Part shown: positions 13,701 to 25,845 of the stretch, in pieces
Layout of the letters: every line of letters starts with the position of its first letter
Numbering within the stretch: position 1 is the first letter of the stretch
From: Lagopus muta
Taxonomy: Eukaryota; Chordata; Aves; Galliformes; Phasianidae
DNA length: 64,000 nt
Assembly (NCBI RefSeq): GCF_023343835.1
Contig: NC_064447.1
Coordinates: 11,056,501 to 11,120,500, forward strand
Direction: 5' to 3'
The notes under the pieces: generated by a model
What the model saw: only the letters and a program-made list of their open reading frames with translations
What the model was told of the DNA's origin: nothing
Database searches by the model: none
Made by a program: the position numbers and the translations under genes

Positions 13701-15608
13701 ATGCAGAACTGAAAGGTATTTATTCAATGCTCTGGTTGGAGGTGCTTGTATGCAGCAAGTTGTGCAGTGCACCAGAACAGACCCGCATTCTCTCACTTGT
13801 CTCCCACATGGGCTCATTACAAATATTTGTTGGGAAGATGCAGAATTCCCACGATCTGTGTGTCTGCTTTCCTCCAGGCTGCTTTTTGTTCAGAGCGCCT
13901 GCCTGGTTATGCCTGGAGTACCTCAGGCCCTGTGCTCTGCCTTCTAAGGTCTCTTTAAGGTGCTGTCCTTAAAATCTAGCTGGGCAGCCACACTGAAGCA
14001 CAGCACATCACCATGGAGAAGTGGAAGAAAGCAGCTTAATTAGCAGGAAAGCTGCTGGAGCCCTTGGTCTTGCATGCTGGGGTTATGGAGCCAGAGGAAG
14101 CAGATCTTTCTTTCTTTGTGTAGTGGCTTTAATTACACCTCTTTGTTCAGATTCTTAGTTAAGAATGACAGGAAGCTAGAAGACTCTTAAACTATAGAAA
14201 GCATTCTGTGAGATGTAGAAATGCTGCCTGCCAGTAAGTTGCTGAAGCCAAGTGTTTCAAGAGAAATACTGTGAGGTCACTGGTGAGGCTGTGCATGAGC
14301 ACCATCAGAGATGTACACAGCAGGTAGCAGTGAGGCAGCACTGAGTTGGGGTGAACCTGTGCTTGGAGCCAGCCAGTTGTCTTTGGATCGAGTTGGATAC
14401 CTTGGTTAGGGAGGAAAAAGGGAAATGTTAAACTTAGCTGTAAATGGAACTTTTGATAAGGGAGAAAATGGTGTTATATGATGCCCTGGTTTGATGCTCA
14501 CTCTTGGTTTTGTTCTGGATTGAAACCAATGGCTTTAGCACCATTAAAATCTGTAGCCTCACTCCTTCTAGCTGCTTCTCAGGTTGTCCAAGCTGAGGCA
14601 GCCTAGCTGTGAACAGACGAGGCTGGGTGACAGCCAAGGACTGCAGAAGGTGGGAGCCTGGATTCCATAGGCAGTGCTCTCCTGGGGACCTTACAGCATG
14701 TTAATTAGTGCTGCCACAGGAGAGGTCTTGGAACCTGTGTGATGGAAGAGCGTCGGGACAAACTCAGGGAGAAGGTGTGTGGGGAGCTCTGAGACCAAGT
14801 GCCACCAGTGGTGCAGAATGCCTGCCCTGTCCATGGGGTCTTGCTTGTGTCCTTTGCTGTGCTGGAAACAATACAGTCTCAGCAGCTTCTAGCAGAAGAC
14901 ACTGCGCTCTCAGTCACAGTCATTTTGCTGCTAAAAAGCCAGCAGCGTGTTGATGCTCAGAAATCAGAGATCTCTATGAAAAGGGCTGTAGATAATGGCT
15001 GTGCCTCCACTTCAGGCTTGAACTCTGCAGAACAGCCTTCTTTTGAGCGTGTTGCTTTAAGCAGCTGTTGTTACATGCCACGGGTAGTCATTTCTGCATG
15101 TATATACGTGGGGAAAGGTTATGGCTTTAGCTGGGGTCTGTTGTTTTCCTGCTATGAGCTGGTGCAGGGAGGTCCCGTGCTGGGTTCTGCTCTGTACTTT
15201 TGTTTGCAGCTTTCCACTTAGCATCACCTACAGATGCCTGTGCACATAGCAGCACTCCACCTTCTGCTTTGTATTTTAAGAATCTCTTTTTTCCCTCCCA
15301 GTAACTTTTCCAAGCGGATTAGTGGGGGTCACCAAGGCATCCACATCAGTGAAATGTCGCCATCATCCCCTGCTCCACGCCAGCACCACACTCCACTGCT
15401 TATCAACCAGCGCTTCAGTGATCCTAATAGCTGTGTCACAGTGTGATTAACAGGAAATCGAGGCAGATATTTGTGGTTACTTTCAAGTACTTTGTTCATC
15501 CAGGAGTGTGAAGCCTGCAGACCTGGCTCGTGTGGGCCCAGAGGGATCTTGCCAGGCTGGTTGTTTCGGTGCTGTGCCAGCATCCAACTGCAGCTTGGTT
15601 GTAAAGGG

Positions 15609-15845
15609 ATCATAGAATCATGGAGGTTGGAAAAGCCCTCTCAGATCCTAATCCCACCCCATCCCACCGTGCCCACTGGTCACATCCTCACTTCTCTCAA
15701 ACACCTCCAGGGACGGTGACCCCACCGCTCCCTGGGCAGCAGTGCCAGTGCATCTCTGCTCTCTCTGAGAAGAAATGTTTCCTGATAGCCAACCTCAACC
15801 TCCCTTGATGCAACTTAAGGCCATTCTATCATCCAGTCATTGTTA
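15609..15845 (-). mobile_element. CR1 LINE 3' fragment
   Basis: ATCATAGAATCATGGAGG starts a reverse-oriented CR1 tail. It continues through AACACCTCCAGGGACGGTGA, CCTGGGCAGCAGTGCCAGTG and CTGATAGCCAACCTC. Confidence 0.87.
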
Positions 15846-17707
15846 CCTGGGGAATAAATACAAAGGCAAAGCAAAGAAGTCGAGGCTGAAAGGCTGGAGA
15901 GGAATGTATGAGGTGTCTTTTTAGCATTAAATGCCTGGGGAGGCAGCGTGAGCTGGGAGGCGATGGTTTTAGTTGCAGTGAAGACTGGTTTCTTTATTTC
16001 TCTGGGGCTCTGTGGGTTTCTGGACCTCAGGGAGTGATGCAAGTGGACCAACGAGGTGGGGCTTTCTTCTCCCGGGACAGCACAGCTGGTAACAAGGCTG
16101 GGGTGCCCAAAGGGAGGGTTCCTTGTAGTTCTGTTTGGTTTTGTTCTGAATGGGCTGCTGAGCTGTGACAGCAGAGGGAGCAAGTGAGCCTCCAGGCGTT
16201 GCTGTCAAGAAAAAGCAGCAGCAAATAATCACAGCCTTTGCAAGAGGTAAATTAAAACCATCTCCTGCCTGGAAACATGCACAGCTCAGCATCTTCCCTC
16301 CATAAATATTTCCTTGCTGTTGAATTGCTGTAACCCTTTCAGTGCTGTGCTCAGCTTCCAGCCGCTGCTGGCAGCTCTGTGGCTCTGCTGAGATGGAGTT
16401 GGTGCAAAACCAGTCCATTAAGCAGCCTGAGGTGGTCAGCACTGCAGCAGGAGGTGTTGGAATTGCCTCAGTGCTGCTCATGTGTAGCTTTTTTGCTTTC
16501 TGTATCTCTCTTAGACATGAGGATTGCCTTCATGCACGCATCAGGAGCAGTGAGGCAGCTGGGAGCGTGCTCTGGCTCTCCTTTAAACACTTGTGTTATC
16601 AAAATTCAGCCACAGCTAGATTATATCCTTTCCCAGCCTGTCCTAACAGCACTACACCCTCGTCTACAAAGGGCTGCTATGGGTGTGTGCGTGGGGTTCT
16701 GTCAGGGAAGCTGACAGCAAGCTGCCATTAGAGGGCTCCAGAGCCCTGCTCTTCCATCTGCTCTTCCTCAAGAAATCTTCCTTTTTCTTAAGCTGTCTTT
16801 CCAAAAAACAAAATAAAAACAAAAAAAACCCCTAACCACCAACAATAACCCTACACCTGCTGTAATCTTTCTTGCATTGCTCAGACTTGTTGCAAACCAG
16901 TCTCTTTATTTCAACAGGTATCACTGAAAATAGTACAAAAATGCCTTGTAAGCTCTCTTGTTTGCCTGAATGGAGAAACTTGACATAATTGCAATGGTAG
17001 AAAGGAGGGGATCTGGCTGTATGCATGTCCCAGGAGCCGTCTGCGTGGCCACAGGCAGGTGGTGCCCAGGAGAGGTGGGAGGCAGCATCATCCCAGCACC
17101 CAGATGTGCGTATTGCCACAGCATCCATCACAAGGGGTGGCTCCCTGAGTGCAGCATCAGGGTTTTCAAAGGAGAAGGGTGGTGTGAAATGGCAGCATTG
17201 GAAATAGGGTGAGTTCCATCTGCGGGCTTAGGAGAAGGATGTGGGGCTGCAGGGATCAGTTCTGGAAATGTTCTTCCCTTTGGGGCATTGGGAGCATTAG
17301 GGATATTGTGCAGGAGCCACCCATCATATGAGTAAGCATCCAGCAAGTTTTCCATGCAAATTTCTGGACATGTAGTAATGAGTTGCAGTAATAATTCTCT
17401 GCTGACTTACAACATCAGTGATACTGTGAGAATGTGCACATTCTGATAGCATGTTTACCAGCAAGGCTCCAGCTGCCAGGCTGGTACACCAGCACAGTGC
17501 AGATGGTTTGCTATTTATACTGCTGTTGTGCCTGGAGCAGATTCCTCCATGTTGCCACTGTCTGGAGGGAAAGTCAGTGTCTGTGGGAAGCTGCTGGGCT
17601 GTTATGTATGGGAAGGACAGGCAACACCAACGGACCCAGTTCTGCTCTGGGGGCTCTTTAGGAATCTCCTCGTTGATCCTGTGTAGGTGGAGTGCGTTCT
17701 TATTAAG

Positions 17708-17766
17708 AATCATAGAATATCCTGAGTTGGAAGGGACCCATGAGGATCACTGAGTCCAGCTCCAGC
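17708..17766 (-). mobile_element. CR1 LINE 3' fragment
   Basis: AATCATAGAATATCCTGAG and TTGGAAGGGACCCATGAGG give the terminal 60 bases or so of a reverse-oriented CR1 copy, a variant like that at 6027-6083. Confidence 0.78.
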
Positions 17767-20700
17767 TGTATTTTTTATCATGGCTGCTACAAGGCATGTT
17801 TCCACTTAGCTCTGGCACCTGGCTGTAAGCTTGTCCCTCTGTAACATGGACCCCAAGGAACACGTTAGCACTGGCTGCTTGTAGCTGTTGTTCTCCCCAG
17901 ATTGTTCACGAGGAGAGACTAAAGTTATCCAGCTGCCTGTAATCAAGAAGCTGATTGCACTGGTGAGGCAGCCTGTTGTGTCTTGTTAAGCACAAATAGA
18001 AATTCCGAGGAAGGATGGGATAATTAGAAGCAATCCAGTGATTCTTGTGACTGTGTAAAAATAACAGGGCTTTTTAAGGGCTTATTTTTAGCAGGCCCAG
18101 GTGACAAAAGTTTTGTGGAGTTTTGGGGCAGAAGACGATGAGAGGAGATGCAGCACCTGCTGTGGGAGGCTGTGCTGCCCCTCAGTCATGGGAACCACGG
18201 TAGGGAAGAAGCTCTGAGGCACTGAGAATGAAGCAGTGCTGCTTTCCCTTTCTCTCCAAATGCCTTTCTCATACAAAGCTTCAGCTGTGTTGTTCTTGCA
18301 ATGCTGGCAGCCTCCCCCACAAAGTGTGGATGTCTTGGAGTCTTCTCACTGCTTTTTCTCCCCGAATGCCATCATGTTGATATTAGCTCAGCTAATAGGA
18401 CTTGACAAACTGAAGCTTGGGCTCCTTTTTTCTTCTGGATTCAGAATCAGTTTTTTGGCTTTCACCCAACTCCTGCTGCATTGTTTGAGACGATTCTGAA
18501 AGTGAAACCAGTGCTGAACAAAACGTGGAATTGTGCCGTCAGCTTCTGGGTATGTCTGAAATGCAGTGCACAGCCCAGCCATGTAGCCTTCATTTTGTGT
18601 AGGCAGGTTAACACGTGCTTGTCTTGCATGGTGTAAAGGTAAGAAGATGCTGCTTTGCCTTCTTATTTAAAAAAAAAAAAAACCAAAACCCCAAACTATT
18701 TCTAAATCAAATCCCCTTTAAGCTCAGGAATTCAGGCCGATATCAGGTGGAAGAAACGTGGGCTTGCAAAGCAAACACAAACATGCCCTAACTAAGAGGG
18801 CAAACATGTTCCTGATTTGGATGAAATTCTCAGCTTGTTCAATGTTGTTTTCCAGAGATGCACAATCAGGAAGGAGGTGTTCAGTGCTCTCCTGATGTGC
18901 ATCCTAAGTGTCCTTGTTGTGCATCCCAGGTGTCCTCACTGCCTCTTTGCTGCTGTTCCTTTTGTTTTCCTGCTCTTTTGTCTCCCTTCGAGCAGCCAGC
19001 TGTGCTTCTCTGCTGTCCTTGTCCGTGTGCATCCCTGTGGGAAGTGGGGAAAACCCTTCAATCCTTGCAGTGACGGTGGTGGCCTGTGGTGTTTCCGTTG
19101 TTTTAAGGAAGTGGCTGAAGTTCCTCCTCGCTGACTCTCCTCTGTAGATATGTGACAGATTGGGTCTTTTCCTTTTATGGCCAGCAGTGCTGGTTTCCCC
19201 TCCCGGTACAATCCTGGGTCAGAGGGGGATACGGGCAGGGAAGGGGATGGCTTTGCCCGCTCCCGCTGGGTGGAGATGGGATTTGCAACACAGCACATTC
19301 TGGGCTAAAATAAACCCAGTTACGACATCTACCCAGAGGTGCTGGGTTTGTTTGCTTGAGGAGTGCACTTAAGCTTTGGCCTGGTTGCTCAAGACAGCAA
19401 TTAGGAATCCTGACTACCCTCAGTTTCATGGGGTAAAGTTTATCTGCCCAGCCACAGTGGTCTGATTGAGCCTAGGTAACTCTGATTGAATCTAGATATG
19501 AAGACAATACCCTCTTTGTGACAGTTACAAGCAGTGTTTTGCACCAAATGAGGTGTCTTGGCCTTCTATGGACATCTCAATAGTTTTATTCCTGGCCTCT
19601 GAGGAGCTGTTTCATACCAAATTTAATGTGGTCTTTGTGCAGGCCGTGGGCATTGGCTTCACTCCTTAGCTGAGAGGTGACGTCCCTCTGGGTGGTAATC
19701 GCAGATGGTGCTGGTGAGCCAAAAGCCAACTTTCTCAGCCAATAATGTCTTTTACAAATCATCTGTGGCCATGAACGGTTTGATAAATTTGAGCCTTGAA
19801 AGTATTTCTCTAATGAAGTGAATCTCCTGTTTCTCGCTACAAAGTGCCTCGTATCCCATTTCACGACTCAAATGCAAATGGTTTATTTGGCAGTTGTTTC
19901 AACTGCTCCATTTTAAAGTGGTGCAGCTCTTGTTTCTTCTCAGTGAAACACCTTGGCTGCTGCTGTAGTTTCAGTTCTTATTCAACCCCTGAACTCTGAA
20001 GCCGGGAGACAAAAGGCTACCTGGCTGGGAGAGCCAGTTCCCAGGGCTGTTGATGAGCTCCTTCTCTTCCAGTGGCTGCAGACCTAAGCAAGATGGAACC
20101 TGGTAAGTGAACTCATTCCCCCAGCAGGCAGCAGGAGGGCTGTTCTCACCTGGCCCAACAGGTTGTGTCATCCCTATGTGCATCTCTGAACAAGTGAGGT
20201 GGGTATCCAAGGCAGCAGCAGCGGATGTGGGCTCACGTATCTCAGCACATTGCAGGTCCCACGTTGAATGGCAGATAACAGCTCCCAGAAAGGTGTCTCG
20301 GGGCTGGATGCCTTCCCAGCTGGCTGCAGGAAGGGTTGTTCACATGGAAAACCTCATCCTTGTGGTTGCCAGCTGGTCTGTAGGAGCTAAATGCTTCCCC
20401 CTGTGATGGTGAAGCAACTTGGAAATGGTTTTCAGTAGCAAATGTACATTCTTTGGCTCTGTTTTAACAATGGTGTGTTTGTGAGTGCATTTTTTTTTCC
20501 CCTTAACTATACAATAGGGATCCAAGGAAAAAGAGAACAGAATCTGTAAACTGCTCTGGGGCTGTAGGGAGATGGTCACAACCAGTCCTGTTTCTAAATA
20601 CTTCATTTGTGCTGCCAAATGCATTGATTTCATCTCTCAGTGTCCCACGCTGTGGTTGTGTCGGTGCTGGGTTACCCTCTGAGGGCACAGCACAGCAGAG

Positions 20701-23473
20701 CCCATCCCAGCAGCAGCAGCAGTGGTGCTCAGTCCATCTGCAGGGCAGTGGGAGCTGCTTTCCTGCTGGACAAGCCAGGACCCTTCCATGGAAACCTGAC
20801 CTAGAGTGATGGTGCAATGTGAAATATGCTGGTTGATTTTGCTGGTGTGGTTGGGTTGTGGCAGAAATTGCCACTGCTGCTGCTCGGGATTTACTGCTGT
20901 TTCTCAAGCAGATCCCTGGAGATGAGGCAGCTTGCACATTTTTTTGTCTTTAACAGAAAGCAGGCTTGCAACATCTCTGCTTCATGGAGCAGTCGGGCCG
21001 TGCAAATAATCAATCAGTGCATTTAATTAAACTGCTGCAGTGGTGCAGTGAAGCAGGGGAGAAGAGGGGAACCGGTGTTTCTGATCAGTGTTTGTAAGCA
21101 TACAGAAAGGGAAGTGCTTTACTTGGGATTTCACAACAAGGAGTGCTGCAGCTCTCTCTTCCCTTCTCACTTCTGTTCAGCTGAGTCTTCCTCAGAGTGA
21201 CACTGAACTCTGCACGTGTTGGGGTTGCAGAGCTCAGTCTTGGGCTCATTTTCCCAACTCTTCCCTGGTCTCACATGGCTGTGGGGAAGCATTACCAGCT
21301 TTTCTTTTAGCTAACTCAGCTTAGCGTTACTTTATGCAGGCCCAAGGCAGTCCCCCTATTATTCCAAACCCAGGGATTTTTCCTTGACTATTAAAAAATG
21401 TGAGTCCAAAGAGATGATCAGATTTAAATATCCTTGGCAGCAGCTCCTGTCCAGTGCCCTGCTCCCGCAGGTGAGGCATGCTGCATCTCCCAAAGCCCTG
21501 GAGCAGCACATGGCTGTCACAGAGACTGGAAAGCCATGCTGAGGCTTTAGTTCTGGGGCTTCCTTACCACCTCTGCACCAATGGGGAACAAGCCCAGCTG
21601 TTTGGGGTGGGCGCTTTAGGCACAAGGGCAAGTGAAAATGACATCTGAAGGCTCTGAAAGAGGAACTGGTCAGCTGCTTGCACATCCATTTCCCTGATTA
21701 GACCTTAATGCTTTGCTGGGCTTTGTTGTGGTGCATGCTCATTTGCTTGACGTCTGTTTTTCTCATTTAGCAGGCATTTGCATAGTGCTGTGGAGGCAGC
21801 CTGGTATGGCCTGTCCCTGTGCTGCTCTGCTCTGTGCTTTGGGTTTTACGAAGCCTTGCAGGCTGTGCTGGGTTCAGCCTTTGCTTTTACCACCAATTTA
21901 TTGTAGCGTGGCAGATGGGCTGCGGGTGATTCGCTGCCATGGTGAAGAAGTTGGAAGATGGAGTTGTGCAGGTCAGAAGGCTGCTCTGCTTCACTGCTGT
22001 GAGTGCTATGGCTGCCAGTGCTGTAGGGCTGTCTGTTATGCCCTGTGTGTCGTACCACCTAAATTCAGGGCCTGTGTGTCCTCCTCTGTTAGTGCCAGCA
22101 TGCAGCTTGTATGGAAAGGAATGGATCAGAGAGAGCTCTGTGCCATGCAGACATGAAAGCAAAAAAAAAAAAGTCACCCAAACTTCTGAGACATCAGGGA
22201 GCATTTTGCTCTTGTTTTCCTGTAGTTCTTTATCCTTGCTGGTTCTCTGTATCGTCTTATTATTTTTCTTATTATTATTATGACTAGCTTAAAGCTAGGA
22301 GCGCCGTACTGGTGGGGCTTTCTCTCCTTCAAGGTTAATTTCCCTGGTAAAACGAGCTGGCCTTGCAGTTCTTGAGGCTCCATTTTGAAACATGGTGGGG
22401 GAGAGCAGCGAGGAAGACGGGCAGCAGGGCTGGGAGAGGTGGTCTGTGCAGTGCTGGGTGGGGATGTGCATGGGGCAAGGTGGGGGATTGCTTTGTCATG
22501 GGGTGCTGGAAGAGGGAAGTTTCAAAATTAACTTCAGTGATTGTTCCTCCTTGCAGTGTTACAATGCTTCGTTAGCAGATAGCACTGCAAGTAAGATAAG
22601 GTGCTACCATCCTAACGCCTTAACCATGGTATTATCTTTGGGTGCAACCCCTGGAGTTGTCCTTTTCAGCCAGCTGTTTGTCTGCACAGCTGAATGCATC
22701 CCTGTCCCATTGTTCCACCAACCCCACAGCTACTCTCCCTGCTATTACTTAGCCCTGCTAGATTTCGTGATTTAGAGCACAAGCTGTTGGAAGCAGCATC
22801 CCATTATGTGCAAGGCCGTGTATAGGATTAAACAGATAACCTCTGAGATCTCCTCTGCCAAATGGAGAGAGGCAATCTGCAGCAGGGGCGATGCAGGAGG
22901 GTCAGCACTGAGAGCTTTGAACCCATCCGCTGGTATTTAATTATTGACTGTGGCCAGGAAGGGGGTATGGCTGTTATCTGCAGTCAGTCCTGCAGGTCTA
23001 CAACCTGTGGTGAACAGCTACACACAGGGCTCCAATCACATGGGCTGAGTTTCTCTACCTTCCTGCCCTAGGACAGAGCGGTGTGCATTCAGGTATGCTG
23101 ATTTCAACACCATCTTCAGCATGAGGTTTGTGTTTAACCCACCTTCATAAAGCGACCGAGGGCTTGGCTCCCCTACCTGCACTGCCAGAATTCTTCCAGA
23201 TTTTTTAAAGATGAAATGAAAACACCAACAGAAGGGCTGTTCCTCTTGTCCTGAGTGTGTTCTGGTAGGCAAGCAGGTTCTCGTGTAGCTGTTTCCCCTG
23301 TGACCAGCACTGTGATGCTGGTGCAGAACAGCACGTCCTGTGTGAAGCTGCAGATATTTCTGTTCTGAGTGCCTGACCACCACAGCTAAACCGCTGCTAA
23401 TCTGGCCTTTGAAGCTGAGCTCTGGGGGAGACAAAGCTTGCTTGGGTTTCCGATGGATGTTTTGGGAAATGTA

Positions 23474-23690
23474 GGATGAGAGGGAATGGCCTTGAGTTGC
23501 ACCGACAAAGGTTCAGGTTGGATGTTAGGGACACGTTTCTTTTCTGGATGAGTGTTCAGGCACTGGCATTGCTGCCCAGGGAGTGGTGGGGCACCAGAGG
23601 TGTTCCAAAGGGAACTGGCTTGGTGTCATGGTGGGATGGGTTGGGGTTGGCCATCCTGGGTAGATCTTTTCCAACCATTATGATTCTAAA
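23474..23690 (+). mobile_element. CR1 LINE 3' fragment
   Basis: GGATGAGAGGGAATGGCC, GGTTCAGGTTGGATGTTAGG and CTTTTCCAACCATTATGATT follow the CR1 tail order in sense orientation. Confidence 0.85.
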
Positions 23691-25802
23691 TTGTAGATAA
23701 GGCAGATGTGAGTGTGCCGCCGCCTCAGGCAGGTGCAGGGCAGGAGTTGCCAAGCACTGACTTGGATGGCACCGACCTCAGAAGCTGCCTGCGTCCTACA
23801 GGCATCCTCACCCTCCGTGTGCATTGCTGGAAGCAGGAAGGCACCACGTGTCTGCAGTGTCTCGAAGGTGGGGGTTTGACATGCTCAGTTTAACAAGAAT
23901 ATTGGCTGGATCTGTCACTTCTGGTAGCGTCGTTTGATATGTGGCTGTAAGAGCTTTATGCAACACAGCTGACGTGTGTAGGGTATAAATGTGGATTTTC
24001 CTTATCCAGCTTTGGACTCCCCATCACCCACAGCGCTCCGTTTATGTCTGCCCTCTGGCACATTCGTAGAGACTAGTAGACTAGTGCAAGGCTTGCATCT
24101 CTGCTGTATTTCTCGTGCTGCAATAAACCAGGGCTGTGCAAGGCAGGCAGACCTGCGTCCCTGGGCTTCTCCCAGTGCTGCCGTGTGAGCAGCAGCCACT
24201 GAGCGGCAGCGCTGCCCGAGGAACGGTGCTTTGGGGGGAGGAGGAGGAGAAGGAAACCACCCCGCATTGATTTCCTCTAACAACTGCTTCATCACTGCTC
24301 GCCCATCCTGCCACACCGCACGGCTTTTGTACATTTGGGAGCAGTGCCAGCACTGCCTGCAGAGCTGCGGTCCCTTCTCTTTGTACACCCATAAAGCTGG
24401 CTCTCTCCTCAGTGGATCATCTTGGGCTGGGTTGTATCCTCTCTATCCCAGCCTAATGTATAGGAAATCCCTGGAAGAGCCCTGCAGGAGCTTGCTCACA
24501 ACAGCTTATTAGTGCCTGCTGTGCTCTCGTTTAGCCACTTCTGCACCCGTTTTCAGATGAGGGCAGTGCAGTGGGCACTCAGTGGGGAGGAAGGCTGTGT
24601 GCTTCTCCATGCTTTCCCATTAGCTTGTCTGGTTGGGAGCTGCTGCCCTTTAATTAAACCAGCACAGTATGGAGTTGCTATTCTGAGCCTATTGCATTCA
24701 CATCTGGTTTGGAGTAAAACTTGGCTGGTTTGAGGTTAGCCCTGCTCCATTGTGTCTCTAAGAGAAGGAAGGAGCGGGGAATCGATCTGGGTCTCAGCGA
24801 GCGTCGAGGGGCTGCGATGCACTTCGCCTCCCCTTGGCTCGCAGCAGGGAGCCCAGCCAGCAGCATCCCCTGTGTCCATCCATGGGGGCTGGGAGGGACC
24901 CTGCAGGGCAGCAGCAGGAGGATTTAATTAGCAGCATATGGAGAGTTAAGGAAGTACTGGGCTCTGCTCAGAGACACCGCTGCGAGCTGCAGGGCGGCGA
25001 TGACAGCCCCGTGTGCTGCCTGTTGGTTACACTGAGATGTTCTCGTGTTTTTATTTCTTAGCCGCCCCTCTTTGCATTTTGCTCAGTCAGTAAATGGTTT
25101 CGTGTGAACTCCTCCAGGAGCAGCAGGCACTCAGGAATGCTGTGGGCCGTGCAAACAGCCCCTGATCTGTTTGCATCCTCTGTTTCCATCCATGCAGCAC
25201 GGCCAGGTTGGCAGCAGTGTGGGTCTGGGGGGATGCTGAGGGCTCAAGGCTTTCTTCCCCCATACGTGGGCTGGAGCTCACAGGGTTATTTTTAGCGGAG
25301 GGTGGAGTCATAAAGAAAATAAGTTTGGGCTGTGTTTTAAAACTGCAGCGTCTGCGGTGCGAGGAGCCGTGGAAGTGCTGAGGAAGGTCCATTCCTACAA
25401 GGCGCTTCCTTCCGCCTTCATGAGGTGCAGGGGGAATTAAGAAGGGCCTTCAAAGGTTGCAATGCCCGAAGCTCGTGCTGCCCCGAGCACAGAAAGCTGC
25501 TGACCCAGAGAACAAAGGATGCTCCTGAACCCAAACGTGTTTGTGTTAATCCCGGCTGCTTCCTGGCGGCCGGCAAGAGGAAATGGAGCTCTGCCTCTAA
25601 CAGCTGCACAGTGAGGAGATTACAGAGCCACGGAACACCCCCTCCATCACATCCCCCCCTTTGCTGTCCCGGCCCAGTGCCCTGTGGGCTGTCCCAGGCT
25701 GCCTGCCAGGCTGGGGCAGATGCAGCAGGCAGGAGATGCTTAATCTCCTGCATCCGTGCATGGTTCCCAGTGCCAAGGCTCCTCCAAACCTGAAGCATGG
25801 GC

Positions 25803-25845
25803 TGTATATCTGTATATATATCTGTATATCTGCTGTATATCTGTA
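25803..25845. repeat. TGTATATC simple repeat
   Basis: Several imperfect copies of TGTATATC/TGTATATA in tandem. Confidence 0.85.

Noticed and set aside
15302-15446. Alternative terminal exon of RNF216 itself
   Set aside because: The preceding RNF216 intron is phase 0, and this exon read in phase 0 begins with TAA, so it cannot extend the RNF216 frame. It is kept only as part of the nested-ORF speculation.
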